64,000 bases of DNA, taken from Pinibacter aurantiacus (lineage in GTDB: Bacteria > Bacteroidota > Bacteroidia > Chitinophagales > Chitinophagaceae). The stretch lies in contig NZ_JAHSPG010000003.1 in assembly GCF_019130065.1 (NCBI RefSeq), positions 496,001-560,000 on the forward strand, read 5' to 3'. Made by a program: the position numbers and the translations under genes. Within the stretch, counting starts at the first letter, position 1, and each line of letters opens with the position of its first letter. The notes below the pieces were generated by a model, which was given only the letters and a program-made list of their open reading frames with translations, had not been told where the DNA came from and did not search any database. Shown piece after piece: positions 55,766 through 64,000 of the stretch.

Positions 55766-55819
55766 AATTCCTAATTCCTAATTCCTAATTCCTAATTTCC
55801 AATTTCTAATTCCTAATTT
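55766..55819. repeat. Single-arm array, AATTCCTA family, extending into a coding end
   Basis: Six to seven AATTCCTA/AATTTCTA units run through the stop codon of the M20 gene (CTA at 55806) and encode its last residues. No complementary arm is present in the spacer. Confidence 0.82.
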
Positions 55820-56996
55820 CTGCTACGCTTCCCAGCCACGCCATCATTCCCATTCCTATTTCAATCGCACTTTCGTCGATGTTGAATGTTGGTGTGTGTA
55901 CGCCGGAAGTAATTCCTTTTTCTACGTTCATAACGCCGAGCCTGTAAAAGCAACCAGGAATAACCTGCGAGTAGTAACCGAAATCTTCTGCACCCATTCT
56001 CACCTCGGTTTCTTCTACTTTTTCCTTCGTTAAGAATTGTTCTGCAAGCGCGACTGCAACACTATTCAGCGCTTCGTTGTTGTATACGTTTGGATAACCG
56101 ACATCAATCAACAGATCAAGCTCTGCTCCCATGGAGTGTACCAGCTCTGTTGATAATTTACGAATGAGATCGTGTGCTTTGTAGCGCCACTCTTCATCCA
56201 GCGCACGGAAAGTACCCATCAGTTTCACTTCGCTTGGGATAACATTGGTAGTATAACCGCCTTGAAAGGATGTAATGGACAATACCGACGGATTTAGCGG
56301 ATTTCTATTTCTGCTGATGATTTGCTGGAGGCTTGTCACAAGGTGCGAAGCAACCAAAATAGTATCTGTTGTTAAATGCGGAGCCGCGGCATGGCCGCCT
56401 TTGCTGCGAATGGTCATGTACAGCTCATCTGCACTTGCCATCACTTTTCCGCTTCTGAAACTTACTTTTCCTATTTCAAGTCCGGGGTGAACATGCAAGC
56501 CGAATATGCCCTGTGGCACCGGGTCTTCCAGTACACCTGCCTTTATCATAAGGCTGGCGCCGCCTGGATTTTTTTCTTCACCGGGTTGAAAGATCAGCTT
56601 AACTGTTCCTTCCCACTCGTTCTTTAACTCATTTAATATCTTAGCTGCACCAAGTAAAATGGTAGTATGAACATCATGGCCGCATGCGTGCATTACGCCT
56701 GCGTTGGTTGATTTGTAAGCCACTTCGTTTTCTTCCTGGATTGGCAACGCGTCCATATCGCCACGCAATGCAATAACGCGTGATGACGGATTTTTACCTT
56801 CAATAATGCCCACCACGCCGGTTTCCGCCATGATGGTGAAAGGAATACCGAAAGACTTTAATTTATTCTGAACGAATTTTGATGTTTCAAATTCTTTGTA
56901 ACTCAGTTCAGGATGGGCATGCAAATGATGGCGAACGTCGATGAATTCGTCCGCATATGTTGCAGCCAGTTGTTTTATTTTTTCTGATAAATCCAT
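55806..56996 (-). CDS. M20-family amidohydrolase (N-acyl amino acid type)
   Basis: A 396-residue zinc hydrolase that removes acyl groups from amino acids or related amides. Landmarks are HLHAHPELSYKE near 25, RGDMDALPIQEE, MHACGHDVHT with metal ligands near 105, FQPGEEKNPGGA near 135, and GAEDFGYYSQ near 360. The dimerisation domain (about 185-300) is present. It is cytosolic (no signal peptide). The SPOR gene lies 28 bases upstream without an array and is probably co-transcribed. Confidence 0.92.
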   Translation of the reverse strand: MDLSEKIKQLAATYADEFIDVRHHLHAHPELSYKEFETSKFVQNKLKSFGIPFTIMAETGVVGIIEGKNPSSRVIALRGDMDALPIQEENEVAYKSTNAGVMHACGHDVHTTILLGAAKILNELKNEWEGTVKLIFQPGEEKNPGGASLMIKAGVLEDPVPQGIFGLHVHPGLEIGKVSFRSGKVMASADELYMTIRSKGGHAAAPHLTTDTILVASHLVTSLQQIISRNRNPLNPSVLSITSFQGGYTTNVIPSEVKLMGTFRALDEEWRYKAHDLIRKLSTELVHSMGAELDLLIDVGYPNVYNNEALNSVAVALAEQFLTKEKVEETEVRMGAEDFGYYSQVIPGCFYRLGVMNVEKGITSGVHTPTFNIDESAIEIGMGMMAWLGSVAEIRN

Positions 56997-57024
56997 AGAA
57001 TGTTTAGGAGTAAAAAGGAAACAA

Positions 57025-57447
57025 TTAGTTCGAATCGTCCAGCGTATCTGGCTTCACTTCGATAATATCTCTAACGATAAGCGTGTTGTCAAATTGTTTT
57101 GCCAGTTTTTTCTGATAGGCCATTGCTTCTTCCTGCGTCTTAAAATTGCCTACACGCAAGCGAAAATAAGGAGCTTGGTACAGGAGGTATGCCTTAAGAT
57201 CAGGATAAAGCTCATATACCCTGGTTTTAACGGCAATCGCTTTGTTTCTGTCGTTTGTATTAATCACCTGTATTCTGAAACCCTGCGCAGAGCTTCTGGA
57301 AGCACGAGTGGTGGCTTCGTTGATCTGCATTTGCTTTTTTATAAGCATGTCAATGCGAGGATCTTTTTTTACTGCCACACTGGTTGTGTTTTGTGCGTTT
57401 GCATAAAACACGGTACAGATCATGAACATCACAAATGCGAGTTTCAT
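57025..57447 (-). CDS. SPOR-domain periplasmic protein
   Basis: A 140-residue exported protein with a signal peptide (1-18, ending FYANAQ). A SPOR domain (about 52-125) with FRIQVI, YFRLRVGNFKTQEEAMAY and NTLIVRD binds denuded glycan strands of peptidoglycan in the family. It is followed 28 bases later by the M20 hydrolase gene, so the two likely form one operon; a link to wall peptide or amide recycling is inference. Confidence 0.85.
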   Translation of the reverse strand: MKLAFVMFMICTVFYANAQNTTSVAVKKDPRIDMLIKKQMQINEATTRASRSSAQGFRIQVINTNDRNKAIAVKTRVYELYPDLKAYLLYQAPYFRLRVGNFKTQEEAMAYQKKLAKQFDNTLIVRDIIEVKPDTLDDSN

Positions 57448-57478
57448 CAGTTTATTTTTTATTTTATTTGGGCCTAAT

Positions 57479-57538
57479 GCCCGCCTGACTGACGTTGTCG
57501 GGCGGGGAATTCGCCCCGCACCATCGGTAGGCGGGGCT
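57479..57538. repeat. GC-rich double hairpin, CCCGCCTGACTGACG family
   Basis: Two neighbouring hairpins, CCCGCC...GGGCGGG (57480-57507) and GCCCCGC...GCGGGGC (about 57513-57538). They lie 25 bases past the deoC stop codon. Related to 32164-32193 and 51886-51910. Confidence 0.75.
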
Positions 57539-57563
57539 CATTTCATAGTTTTATTTTTTTCTG

Positions 57564-58238
57564 TTAATACCCTTTCGTATCGAATGAAGGATCTCCTGTT
57601 GCGATGGCTACGCTGGCGCTGCATCCCAATCTGTCAGCCCCCGCATCCACCAGTTTTTTCGCAAATTCAAAATCCCTGATACCGCCTGATGCCTTGATCT
57701 TGATATTTGATGGCAAATGCTTGCGCATAAGTTGAACGGCCTCCACAGTTGCACCTTTTTCCGCATAGCCGGTAGAGGTTTTCATGAAGTCGATGCCCGC
57801 ACCGCCCAGTTTTTCACAACATTCTATTATTTCATTATCAGAAAGAATGCCACTTTCTACAATTAGCTTGAAAACTTTGCCTTTATTATGAATCACCTCC
57901 GCCAGCAACTTCACTTCTTTTACCAGGAAATCCCAGTCGTTCATGCGTAACGCGATGAGATTGATCACGACGTCTATTTCGTCGGCACCATCTACAAGGG
58001 CCAAAACGGTTTCCGCGAGCTTCGCCTCAGTGGCAGAATAGCCAAAAGGGAAACCTACAACTGTCGCCACTTTTACATCTGTGGGATCCAGAATGGCGTC
58101 TGCGCGTTTTACAAATGAAGGCGGCACACAAACGGCCGCAAAGCCATATTTAACAGCTTCACCGCACAACTTCTCTACTTCTGCCAACGTAGTGGTTGGC
58201 TTTAATATCGTGTGGTCTATATATCCTGCTATGTTCAT
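57564..58238 (-). CDS. deoC: Deoxyribose-phosphate aldolase
   Basis: A 224-residue class I aldolase that splits deoxyribose 5-phosphate to acetaldehyde and glyceraldehyde 3-phosphate in deoxynucleoside breakdown. DHTILKPTTT at the N-terminus, KVATVVGFPFG, FKLIVESGIL (with a key Asp/Lys network), and DFMKTSTGY with the Schiff-base Lys (about residue 155), then KASGGI near 185. Length and order are normal for the family. Its usual partners (deoA, deoD) are not adjacent. Confidence 0.95.
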   Translation of the reverse strand: MNIAGYIDHTILKPTTTLAEVEKLCGEAVKYGFAAVCVPPSFVKRADAILDPTDVKVATVVGFPFGYSATEAKLAETVLALVDGADEIDVVINLIALRMNDWDFLVKEVKLLAEVIHNKGKVFKLIVESGILSDNEIIECCEKLGGAGIDFMKTSTGYAEKGATVEAVQLMRKHLPSNIKIKASGGIRDFEFAKKLVDAGADRLGCSASVAIATGDPSFDTKGY

Positions 58239-58253
58239 ATGTGTTTAGTATTA

Positions 58254-58351
58254 AGTCAAAAGTAGAAAATAAAAAGTAAAAAGCCTGTGTTGACTGTTTC
58301 TAAGTCGTTTAGTATAAGCTTTTTGACTTTTAATTTTTGACTTTTGACTTG
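58254..58351. repeat. Array-armed inverted repeat, GTCAAAAGTA family
   Basis: The left arm (58254-58283, GTCAAAAGTAGAAAATAAAA type) and right arm (58320-58351, TTTGACTTTTAATTTTTGAC type) end eight bases before the stop at 58360. Confidence 0.8.
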
Positions 58352-58359
58352 ATTTCGCA

Positions 58360-59472
58360 CTAATCAACCTGGAACAACAAAAACTGCGTTTTCCGCCCCA
58401 GTAAAAAATCATTGTCGGAAACGAAGATCATGCTGCGCTTGCCGTTTGATAAACGCGGACCGAACGCTGCACCCTCCACGTTATCAATATACATGTTCAA
58501 TGAATCCATGTTTAACAACAATTGCTTTTTCACCAACACTTTTGGTCGGTTTACTTTCAACGATTGAATGCTCGATACATCCTGTGCGGTTTTGAAATTG
58601 CATTTGAAAACTTTGATGGTGCAGTTTTTTACGCCTGTTGAAAATGACCTTTCGGTGATCAAGAATTCATCGGCGCCAATTGGCAAAATATCAACTATTC
58701 CGTTTACTTTGAAACCATCTGCGGGCGCAGGTGCGTGCGCAATTGGGCCGAGCTTGTAAGCATATTGCGCCAATAACTTTTTCTTTTCTACATCATATTT
58801 CAAAATGCGAACGTAAGCCGTTGTGTCTTTCAAGCCGGCGGCGGGCCCATCCTGGTACAAAGGCGCTTCGGTGGTTACGTACATTGTTTTGTCATTGTCT
58901 GTGAAACATACACCCTCAAACACACCGTTTTGTCTTGGCCCTTTTTCATCTTTCGTCATAAGGAACTGGGCTGGCAATGGAAAATGGCCGATATCTTTCC
59001 CGTTGTTGTCCATTATGATGATTGCCGGATCTTGTAAAATAGCATTGCCGTCTTTGATGATCCTGTCGCCCTCTGATGTCCAGACGAAATATTTTTTTGT
59101 GCCATTAAAACGAATGGCTTCAGGGTCGGGAGCGTGGGCAGGGTCAGTGCTTAAGGATGGATACAATGCGCCGTTCGATTGACGGAGTGCTGTTTGCGCA
59201 ATAAAGAAAGCGGTGTCAATTTTATCTGCTTTCAAATTAATTTTTGCTGTGTAAAATCTTATTGGGTTTATAACCGCCCGATCGTCGCAGATGAGATAAT
59301 ATTCGTTCAATTTCGGATTGTAGTCGATGCCAGACAATCCGCCGACAGTGGTATTTTGAAACTGAAAGTTATATGGGATGTCAAACTCGTTGAGAAACGT
59401 GAGTTTGTTTATGGTTTGACCGTTGGCAGTCAGTGCAATTAAAAATATCAGTGCGGTCAGGATAGATTTCAT
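58360..59472 (-). CDS. Exported phytase-like (esterase-like) beta-propeller protein
   Basis: A 370-residue protein from the ATG at 59472, which gives the signal peptide (1-19, ending TANGQ). GLSGIDYNPKLNEYYLICDDR, HAPDPEAIRF, EGVCFTDND and NVEGAAFG match the phytase-like esterase family with a bottom-like propeller. Members have been linked to phosphate ester hydrolysis or to sensing, but real activities are poorly known. It is expected in the periplasm. Flanked by arrays on both sides. Confidence 0.78.
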   Translation of the reverse strand: MKSILTALIFLIALTANGQTINKLTFLNEFDIPYNFQFQNTTVGGLSGIDYNPKLNEYYLICDDRAVINPIRFYTAKINLKADKIDTAFFIAQTALRQSNGALYPSLSTDPAHAPDPEAIRFNGTKKYFVWTSEGDRIIKDGNAILQDPAIIIMDNNGKDIGHFPLPAQFLMTKDEKGPRQNGVFEGVCFTDNDKTMYVTTEAPLYQDGPAAGLKDTTAYVRILKYDVEKKKLLAQYAYKLGPIAHAPAPADGFKVNGIVDILPIGADEFLITERSFSTGVKNCTIKVFKCNFKTAQDVSSIQSLKVNRPKVLVKKQLLLNMDSLNMYIDNVEGAAFGPRLSNGKRSMIFVSDNDFLLGRKTQFLLFQVD

Positions 59473-59502
59473 CGAACTTATTTTGTGTGCAAAATACATA
59501 GT

Positions 59503-59592
59503 TTACCACTAAGACACTAAGGACACTAAGTTTCACTAAGGGTTGTTCAAAGTTTATGGTTGCCTTAGTGTACTTAGTGCCTTAGTGGTAAC
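59503..59592. repeat. Array-armed inverted repeat, ACTAAGGAC family, containing a stop codon
   Basis: The left arm (59503-59540) and right arm (59563-59592) match the arms of 47341-47438 and 44105-44201. The right arm contains the treY stop codon (TTA at 59582) and encodes its last two residues. Confidence 0.88.
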
Positions 59593-62242
59593 TCTCGAAA
59601 ACCGCCACAGGAAACTGATTGAATATATCTTTAAGCTCCAACTGTCCATTGGTATTAATTATCTCACCAGTAAAAATATTTCTCCATTGCTTAGGAGCAT
59701 CTGCTGGCATAGGAATACTAATTTCTTCCCAACCTGTTTTTTGTGCTGCGACCAATCCAGTTGGAATAACTACGATGACCCATTTATCGTCCTTCTTTCT
59801 TGCATAAGCAATTACTTTTCGCTTGCCTGCTTCTATCTCTAACGGAATATAATCTCCCTCGATAAACAATGCATTGTTTGCTTTGCGGTATTGAAGAATA
59901 GTTCGGGTAGTAAACATTTTTTGTCCGCCGACAAGCAATTTATTTTGCGACCAGCAAAGGGCGTCTTGTAAGGAGCGCTTTTCGTTTTGTATCAATTCAT
60001 TCATCAGATTTTTTCGCAAATCATAGTTTACGTGCCGCCTGTTATCAGGGTCAACATAACTAAGATCCCAAAGCTCGCTGCCCTGGTAAAAGTCGGGAAT
60101 GCCCGGTGCCGTTGATTTTATTACAACCTGCGACAAGCTATAAACTTCAGCATACAATTTCACTTTTCTAACAAATGGAATAATGCTGGATAAAAATGCA
60201 TGTGAGGGATCAAACAATGCATCGATAAATTCCATACATGCTTTTTCATAATCATCATCCGGCCTTGATGGTGTGCTGAAATATTTTGATTCGCGCAAAG
60301 CCTTTGTGTAGAACCATTTTAATCGATCTTTACTTTCATCGTTTGTACTTAAGTCTTCAGGAAAGCCACCCACAATACTTTGGTATAAAAAATACTCATC
60401 GTTGAAAACGGGTGCCTGCACCTCTTTCACACGCCTCTTAAATGGCGCATTTATTTGTTGCCAATGAGTGACAAGTGCGGTCCATTCATTTGTCAATTCG
60501 CTTAAAACGTTGATCCTGACACGGGCATCTTCTCCACGTTTTGTGTCATGTGTGGAAGTGCTGTTAAGCGACAAAGGATTAGCCTGATGCCGCTGTTGCA
60601 TTTTCTCATGAAAGTTATTTACAGAAATACCCAGCACACAAGGCAAATCTCCCACCTCATTGTGTGAGATCAAGGGATTGTATAAATAGAACGTAGTGTC
60701 CTCCACTCCTTTTGCAGCAAGCGGCCCGGTGAACTGCATGAGGCGTTGAATGAATTGCAAACGTTCGGCTTGTTTCTCATTGTGATCATCAAACAATTTT
60801 CTTAACGCGTGCAAAGCAGGTTTCAAATGGGATGCCCTGTTTTCAGCGTCTTCAAATGCTTTGCTAACAATTTCCCTGCTAATATCATCAATGGGAAATT
60901 GATCAATGTAAACACGATATAAGGGAAACGCCGCCATGAATGTTCCCAATGCCCGATGTAGTTCTTCCTCTTTTATTGATCTGCCTTCTATAATATTTAA
61001 CGAGATGAGCAAACGCATAAGATTGTCCCATTCACCGCGCATATATTTTTCAAGGAAAGAAAATTTTCTATCGAAAACGATGTCATAATAATTTTGAAAA
61101 TCAGGTGCATGTTGGTTGTAAAACGACACCAGCTCTTCGGAACCTTTCATATCCGTTAATACCTGGTTGATGTAAGAAAGAAACTCGTAGCCACTTGTTC
61201 CTTCCAAATCAAAAGACTCAGGCAGCTGTTCCTTTATTTCAAGAATTTTCTCGGCAATGATGTAGCAATCTTTTCCAAGTAAATTTCTCAATCGTTTTAT
61301 GTAACCGGCAGGATTTTTTAAGCCGTCGATGTGATCGATCCGCAGTCCCTGAATCAATCCCTCATCGTACAATTGTTTTATGAGTTGGTGATAATCGTTA
61401 AAAACGCTTTCATCTTCAATGCGCACACAAATCAGGCTATTGATGGTAAAGAAACGCCGGTAGTTCATTATTCTGTCCGACTCTTCGTACCATTCGAGCT
61501 TGTAAAACTGATCATTTGCCAGTCGCAGGAGCAAGTCTTTGTTGTTGTTGATTTGCTTTACACCGTCTTCTATTTTTTCCTTAACGCAAGAAAGCTTTTC
61601 AATGAATTGCCTTTTTTTCTCCTGCCAGCTTTTATAATCGGCGTGCTTGCCCGCAAGAAATTCCTCCAGATCTTCTTCGTAGGTTCCTTTCTCCAATCCA
61701 CATTGCGAAAGCAACAATTCGTAGCTGTCTGCCTTCACCGGATAATGATTTTCGTAGTAACATATTTCAAACCCGTTTTCCGCAAAGCACAATACCACCT
61801 TTTTTGCTTCAATGCACTTTTGCAAATTGGCTTCCAGAAAGGGCAACATGATTCTGTCTTTAAGTTTCGGATGGTCCCAATCGATATCGAAATAGTTTCC
61901 GTACGTGGAACTTCGCCCTCTTTCCAAAACATCCCACAATCTATAGTTAGTATCGATCACCGACATATGGTTGGGCACAATATCCTGTATCCACGAAAAG
62001 CCTTTCTTCTTTAATATTGTTGACAAAATCCGCAACTCCTCGAGCGACCCGATTTCATCATTTATAATGTTTGGATTAACCACATCATAGCCATGATCGC
62101 TTCCATTCATTGCTTTAAAAACAGGCGATGCATAAATGGTCGAAATACCCAGTTCCTCCAGATAATCGATGATGGACGCAAGATTTTTAAACGTAAAGTT
62201 CTTGTTGAATTGTATGCGATATGTGGAAGAAGGATGAAGCAT
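59582..62242 (-). CDS. treY: Maltooligosyl trehalose synthase
   Basis: An 886-residue GH13 enzyme that turns the reducing end of malto-oligosaccharides into a trehalose unit. Landmarks are STYRIQFNKNFTF at the N-terminus, YASPVFKAMNGSDHGYDV, DIVPNHM, GLRIDHIDGL with the nucleophile Asp (about 310), and IIAEKILE with the catalytic Glu (about 338). TGPLAAKGVEDTTFY and STHDTKRGED are TreY hallmarks. Length is within the usual range (700-950). The partner treZ (trehalohydrolase) and a glycogen-debranching treX are not in the window, so the rest of the pathway lies elsewhere. Confidence 0.94.
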   Translation of the reverse strand: MLHPSSTYRIQFNKNFTFKNLASIIDYLEELGISTIYASPVFKAMNGSDHGYDVVNPNIINDEIGSLEELRILSTILKKKGFSWIQDIVPNHMSVIDTNYRLWDVLERGRSSTYGNYFDIDWDHPKLKDRIMLPFLEANLQKCIEAKKVVLCFAENGFEICYYENHYPVKADSYELLLSQCGLEKGTYEEDLEEFLAGKHADYKSWQEKKRQFIEKLSCVKEKIEDGVKQINNNKDLLLRLANDQFYKLEWYEESDRIMNYRRFFTINSLICVRIEDESVFNDYHQLIKQLYDEGLIQGLRIDHIDGLKNPAGYIKRLRNLLGKDCYIIAEKILEIKEQLPESFDLEGTSGYEFLSYINQVLTDMKGSEELVSFYNQHAPDFQNYYDIVFDRKFSFLEKYMRGEWDNLMRLLISLNIIEGRSIKEEELHRALGTFMAAFPLYRVYIDQFPIDDISREIVSKAFEDAENRASHLKPALHALRKLFDDHNEKQAERLQFIQRLMQFTGPLAAKGVEDTTFYLYNPLISHNEVGDLPCVLGISVNNFHEKMQQRHQANPLSLNSTSTHDTKRGEDARVRINVLSELTNEWTALVTHWQQINAPFKRRVKEVQAPVFNDEYFLYQSIVGGFPEDLSTNDESKDRLKWFYTKALRESKYFSTPSRPDDDYEKACMEFIDALFDPSHAFLSSIIPFVRKVKLYAEVYSLSQVVIKSTAPGIPDFYQGSELWDLSYVDPDNRRHVNYDLRKNLMNELIQNEKRSLQDALCWSQNKLLVGGQKMFTTRTILQYRKANNALFIEGDYIPLEIEAGKRKVIAYARKKDDKWVIVVIPTGLVAAQKTGWEEISIPMPADAPKQWRNIFTGEIINTNGQLELKDIFNQFPVAVFESYH

Positions 62243-62267
62243 GTTTTGAGTTTTAAATACGCGGGAC

Positions 62268-62345
62268 GCAGATTGTCATGATTTTTTATGAACTGGAAAA
62301 CACATTAACCAATCATCATAATCATGACAATCATGACAATCTGCG
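62268..62345. repeat. Array-armed inverted repeat, TCATGACAA family
   Basis: The left arm (62268-62288, CGCAGATTGTCATGATTTTT type) and right arm (62311-62345, ATCATGACAATCATGACAAT type) end 11 bases before the stop of the MscS gene. Confidence 0.82.
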
Positions 62346-62356
62346 TTCCTTCCTTT

Positions 62357-63145
62357 TCACGTCATTCCCGGAAGCTTAATGCCTGCCGAAATAATATCTT
62401 CCAGTATTTTTTCCTGGATGATCATTTGGTTATCAATGAAACCGTGTGCTTCAAGCCATGCGCTGATCATCACTTTATATCCGTCTGGGTCGAACGATGA
62501 TATGCCTATTCTAAACACAGGTTCTTTCAATACATCCTTATGCTCCGTCAATGATTTTGAAACCGTGTCTCTTACGTCATTGTAGTTGATTCCATAGCTG
62601 AATTTCATTTCAATATCCAGTCTGCGCTTACCCTCCATGCTGGTATTTACAATTACTTCATTGGATAGCTTGCTATTGGGAATGATGACAGTTTTGTTAT
62701 CGTAGGTGAGCACCACAGTGTAGAATATCTGAATGGATGTTACTATGCCGGAATTGCCTTGTGCTGTAATGCTGTCTCCTACTTTGTATGGTTTTAATAA
62801 AAGGATAAGAATGCCACTCATGAAGTTTTGCAAAGTGCCGGACAGCGCTAAACCCGCGGCTACACCAAAAGCACCAATCAGCGCGGTGAAGATGGTTACT
62901 TTTACACCAATAATATCCATTAACGCAAACACCAGAAGCAATTGCAAAGCGATTGTGATCATGCTGATAAGAAAAGGCTGCAAAGTAGCATCAACGTCTT
63001 CTTTGGTCATTAATTTCCTGATCCATTTCTTCAATATCCTAATGAGCCATTGTGCAATGACGAATATAACAATGCCGAGAAGTATATGTCCTCCATGAGT
63101 TAATATCCATGTCTTTAGTGCTGCATAAACGTCTTCCAGCTTCAT
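62357..63145 (-). CDS. Small-conductance mechanosensitive channel (MscS family)
   Basis: A 262-residue channel of near minimal MscS size. There are three membrane helices (about 17-37, 58-80 and 85-115). The pore-lining third helix reads GAFGVAAGLALSGTLQNFMSG. The following beta domain has KPYKVGDSIT and TVIIPNSKLSN, as in the family. It relieves turgor when the membrane stretches. It stands alone. Confidence 0.92.
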   Translation of the reverse strand: MKLEDVYAALKTWILTHGGHILLGIVIFVIAQWLIRILKKWIRKLMTKEDVDATLQPFLISMITIALQLLLVFALMDIIGVKVTIFTALIGAFGVAAGLALSGTLQNFMSGILILLLKPYKVGDSITAQGNSGIVTSIQIFYTVVLTYDNKTVIIPNSKLSNEVIVNTSMEGKRRLDIEMKFSYGINYNDVRDTVSKSLTEHKDVLKEPVFRIGISSFDPDGYKVMISAWLEAHGFIDNQMIIQEKILEDIISAGIKLPGMT

Positions 63146-63213
63146 AAATGTTCAGCTTTAAAAGCCAAAACACTTAAAATATTACGCCGGGAACATGATT
63201 TGTACTATAAATA

Positions 63214-63243
63214 AAAAAAGATGGCCATAGGGACCATCTTTGC
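63214..63243 (-). terminator. Intrinsic terminator of the TlpA-like gene
   Basis: AAAGATGG(C)C pairs with GG(A)CCATCTTT around a 4-base loop, and a run of T follows on the minus strand. It lies about 120 bases beyond the stop codon, past the array at 63290-63362. Confidence 0.75.
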
Positions 63244-63289
63244 ATTATATTTTCACTGTTTGTAGAAATTTTGGTACACTACAATTGAA

Positions 63290-63362
63290 ATTCAAAAGTA
63301 AAAAGTAAAAAAGAATCTCAAACTGTCGGAGATCGTTTTGACTTTTGAATTTTTAATTTTTC
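63290..63362. repeat. Array-armed inverted repeat, CAAAAGTAAAAAG family
   Basis: The left arm (63290-63313) and right arm (63334-63362, GACTTTTGAATTTTTAATTT type) end one base before the stop codon of the gene at 63364. Confidence 0.82.
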
Positions 63363-63363
63363 C

Positions 63364-64000
63364 TTACTTTAATACTTCCGCAAGCTTTTTATCAAGATCC
63401 TCTCCTCTTAAAGCTTCTGCAATAATCTTTCCTTGTGGATCAATCAATACATTGTAAGGAATGCCTTCAAAACCAAAAGTTTTCACCGCGCTGCTATTCC
63501 AGTATTGCAGATCGCTTACATGCGTCCAGGCCAGTTTGTCTGCTGCTATTGCTTTTTGCCATGGCTCTTTTTCTTTGTCTAACGACACGCCAAGAATGGC
63601 AAAATTCTTACTCTTGTATTTGTTGAAAGCTGCTACTACATTAGGATTTTCGCCTCTGCAAGGGCCGCACCAGCTCGCCCAGAAATCAACCAGTAAATAC
63701 TTGCCTTTAAAATCTGCAATGGAAACATTCTTCCCATTTACATCTGGCAATGTCAATGCGGGTGCTTGTTTGCCAACCCACATAAGTTGGGGAGCCTCTT
63801 GCTGTTGTTGTTGTGCCTGTTTAGCCTGGTTGTCGTAGTTTGTTTTTAACTGCGTCAAAGGTTTATAATCAGGAAATTTTTTCACGCTTTCATTCAAGGC
63901 ATTTTCAAACATATCCTTTTGGAAGGAGCGTGACGAAAACCCAAGTATGAAAAGATTGATCGCAGGATGAGATTTGTTGCTTGCCAATGTGCCATTGATA
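63364..64000 (-). CDS. TlpA-like thioredoxin-fold protein, N-terminus cut by the window edge
   Basis: At least 211 residues, open at the right edge: the frame continues upstream of residue MASNKS (reading INGTLASNKS) with no start inside the window. The C-terminal thioredoxin-like domain has VGKQAPALTLPDVNGK, DFWASWCGPCRGENP with an active CPC (WCGPC) pair, and GIPYNVLIDPQGKI. It is a periplasmic or lipoprotein thiol-disulfide reductase of the TlpA/ResA type. Bacteroidota versions often carry an N-terminal DUF4369 domain, which would lie beyond the edge. Confidence 0.85.
   Translation of the reverse strand, partial: INGTLASNKSHPAINLFILGFSSRSFQKDMFENALNESVKKFPDYKPLTQLKTNYDNQAKQAQQQQQEAPQLMWVGKQAPALTLPDVNGKNVSIADFKGKYLLVDFWASWCGPCRGENPNVVAAFNKYKSKNFAILGVSLDKEKEPWQKAIAADKLAWTHVSDLQYWNSSAVKTFGFEGIPYNVLIDPQGKIIAEALRGEDLDKKLAEVLK

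Noticed and set aside
61331-62014. A 227-codon plus-strand open frame opposite treY
   Set aside because: It is antisense to the conserved TreY N-terminus. The Phe/Val/Leu-rich translation is typical of reversed coding sequence.

Overview
The window looks like a chromosomal segment of a Bacteroidota bacterium, most likely a member of the Chitinophagaceae. The evidence is the set of large secreted proteins ending in type IX secretion (T9SS) sorting domains, the SusC-type signature inside an alpha-2-macroglobulin, the absence of clear Shine-Dalgarno sites, and the protein families present. I found no rRNA, tRNA, CRISPR array, transposase or prophage gene.

Layout. Positions 1-20 kb hold six paralogous genes on the minus strand. 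Each encodes a signal peptide, an alpha/beta-hydrolase esterase domain, mostly a run of PKD-type Ig-like repeats, and a T9SS sorting domain. Domain content shows shuffling and internal duplication. Positions 20-24 kb hold a minus-strand exopolysaccharide set: a receiver-like protein, a sugar-phosphate transferase and two family 2 glycosyltransferases. Positions 24-34 kb hold pncB, another membrane glycosyltransferase, trmD, three tandem small lipoproteins, an MtfA-type metallopeptidase and a FAD oxidoreductase. Positions 34-41 kb are dominated by a 2037-residue alpha-2-macroglobulin next to a tiny secreted His-rich protein. Positions 41-47 kb hold sucD, an Mla-type ABC pair and maeB. Positions 47-64 kb hold mixed housekeeping and accessory genes: DUF1801 and TfoX-N proteins, an MBL hydrolase, an ABC ATPase with membrane partner, SRPBCC, prolyl oligopeptidase, HD hydrolase, SPOR plus M20 hydrolase, deoC, a phytase-like protein, treY, an MscS channel and a partial TlpA-like thioredoxin.

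The most unusual thing is not a gene. About thirty gene 3' ends are followed within 0-28 bases by an array-armed inverted repeat: two arms made of short degenerate tandem repeats (7-9 base units), complementary to each other, separated by an unrelated loop. At least a dozen different repeat families are used. The two arms at a site normally belong to the same family, the same family recurs at several sites, and in several genes the stop codon lies inside the array. The tight junctions between probable operon partners lack them. One such array directly follows a 33-codon ORF that otherwise would not be called, which suggests that the arrays mark ends of transcription units.

Limits: functions are assigned by reading motifs in the translated sequence without database searches. 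Domain borders are approximate and no promoter could be called with confidence.
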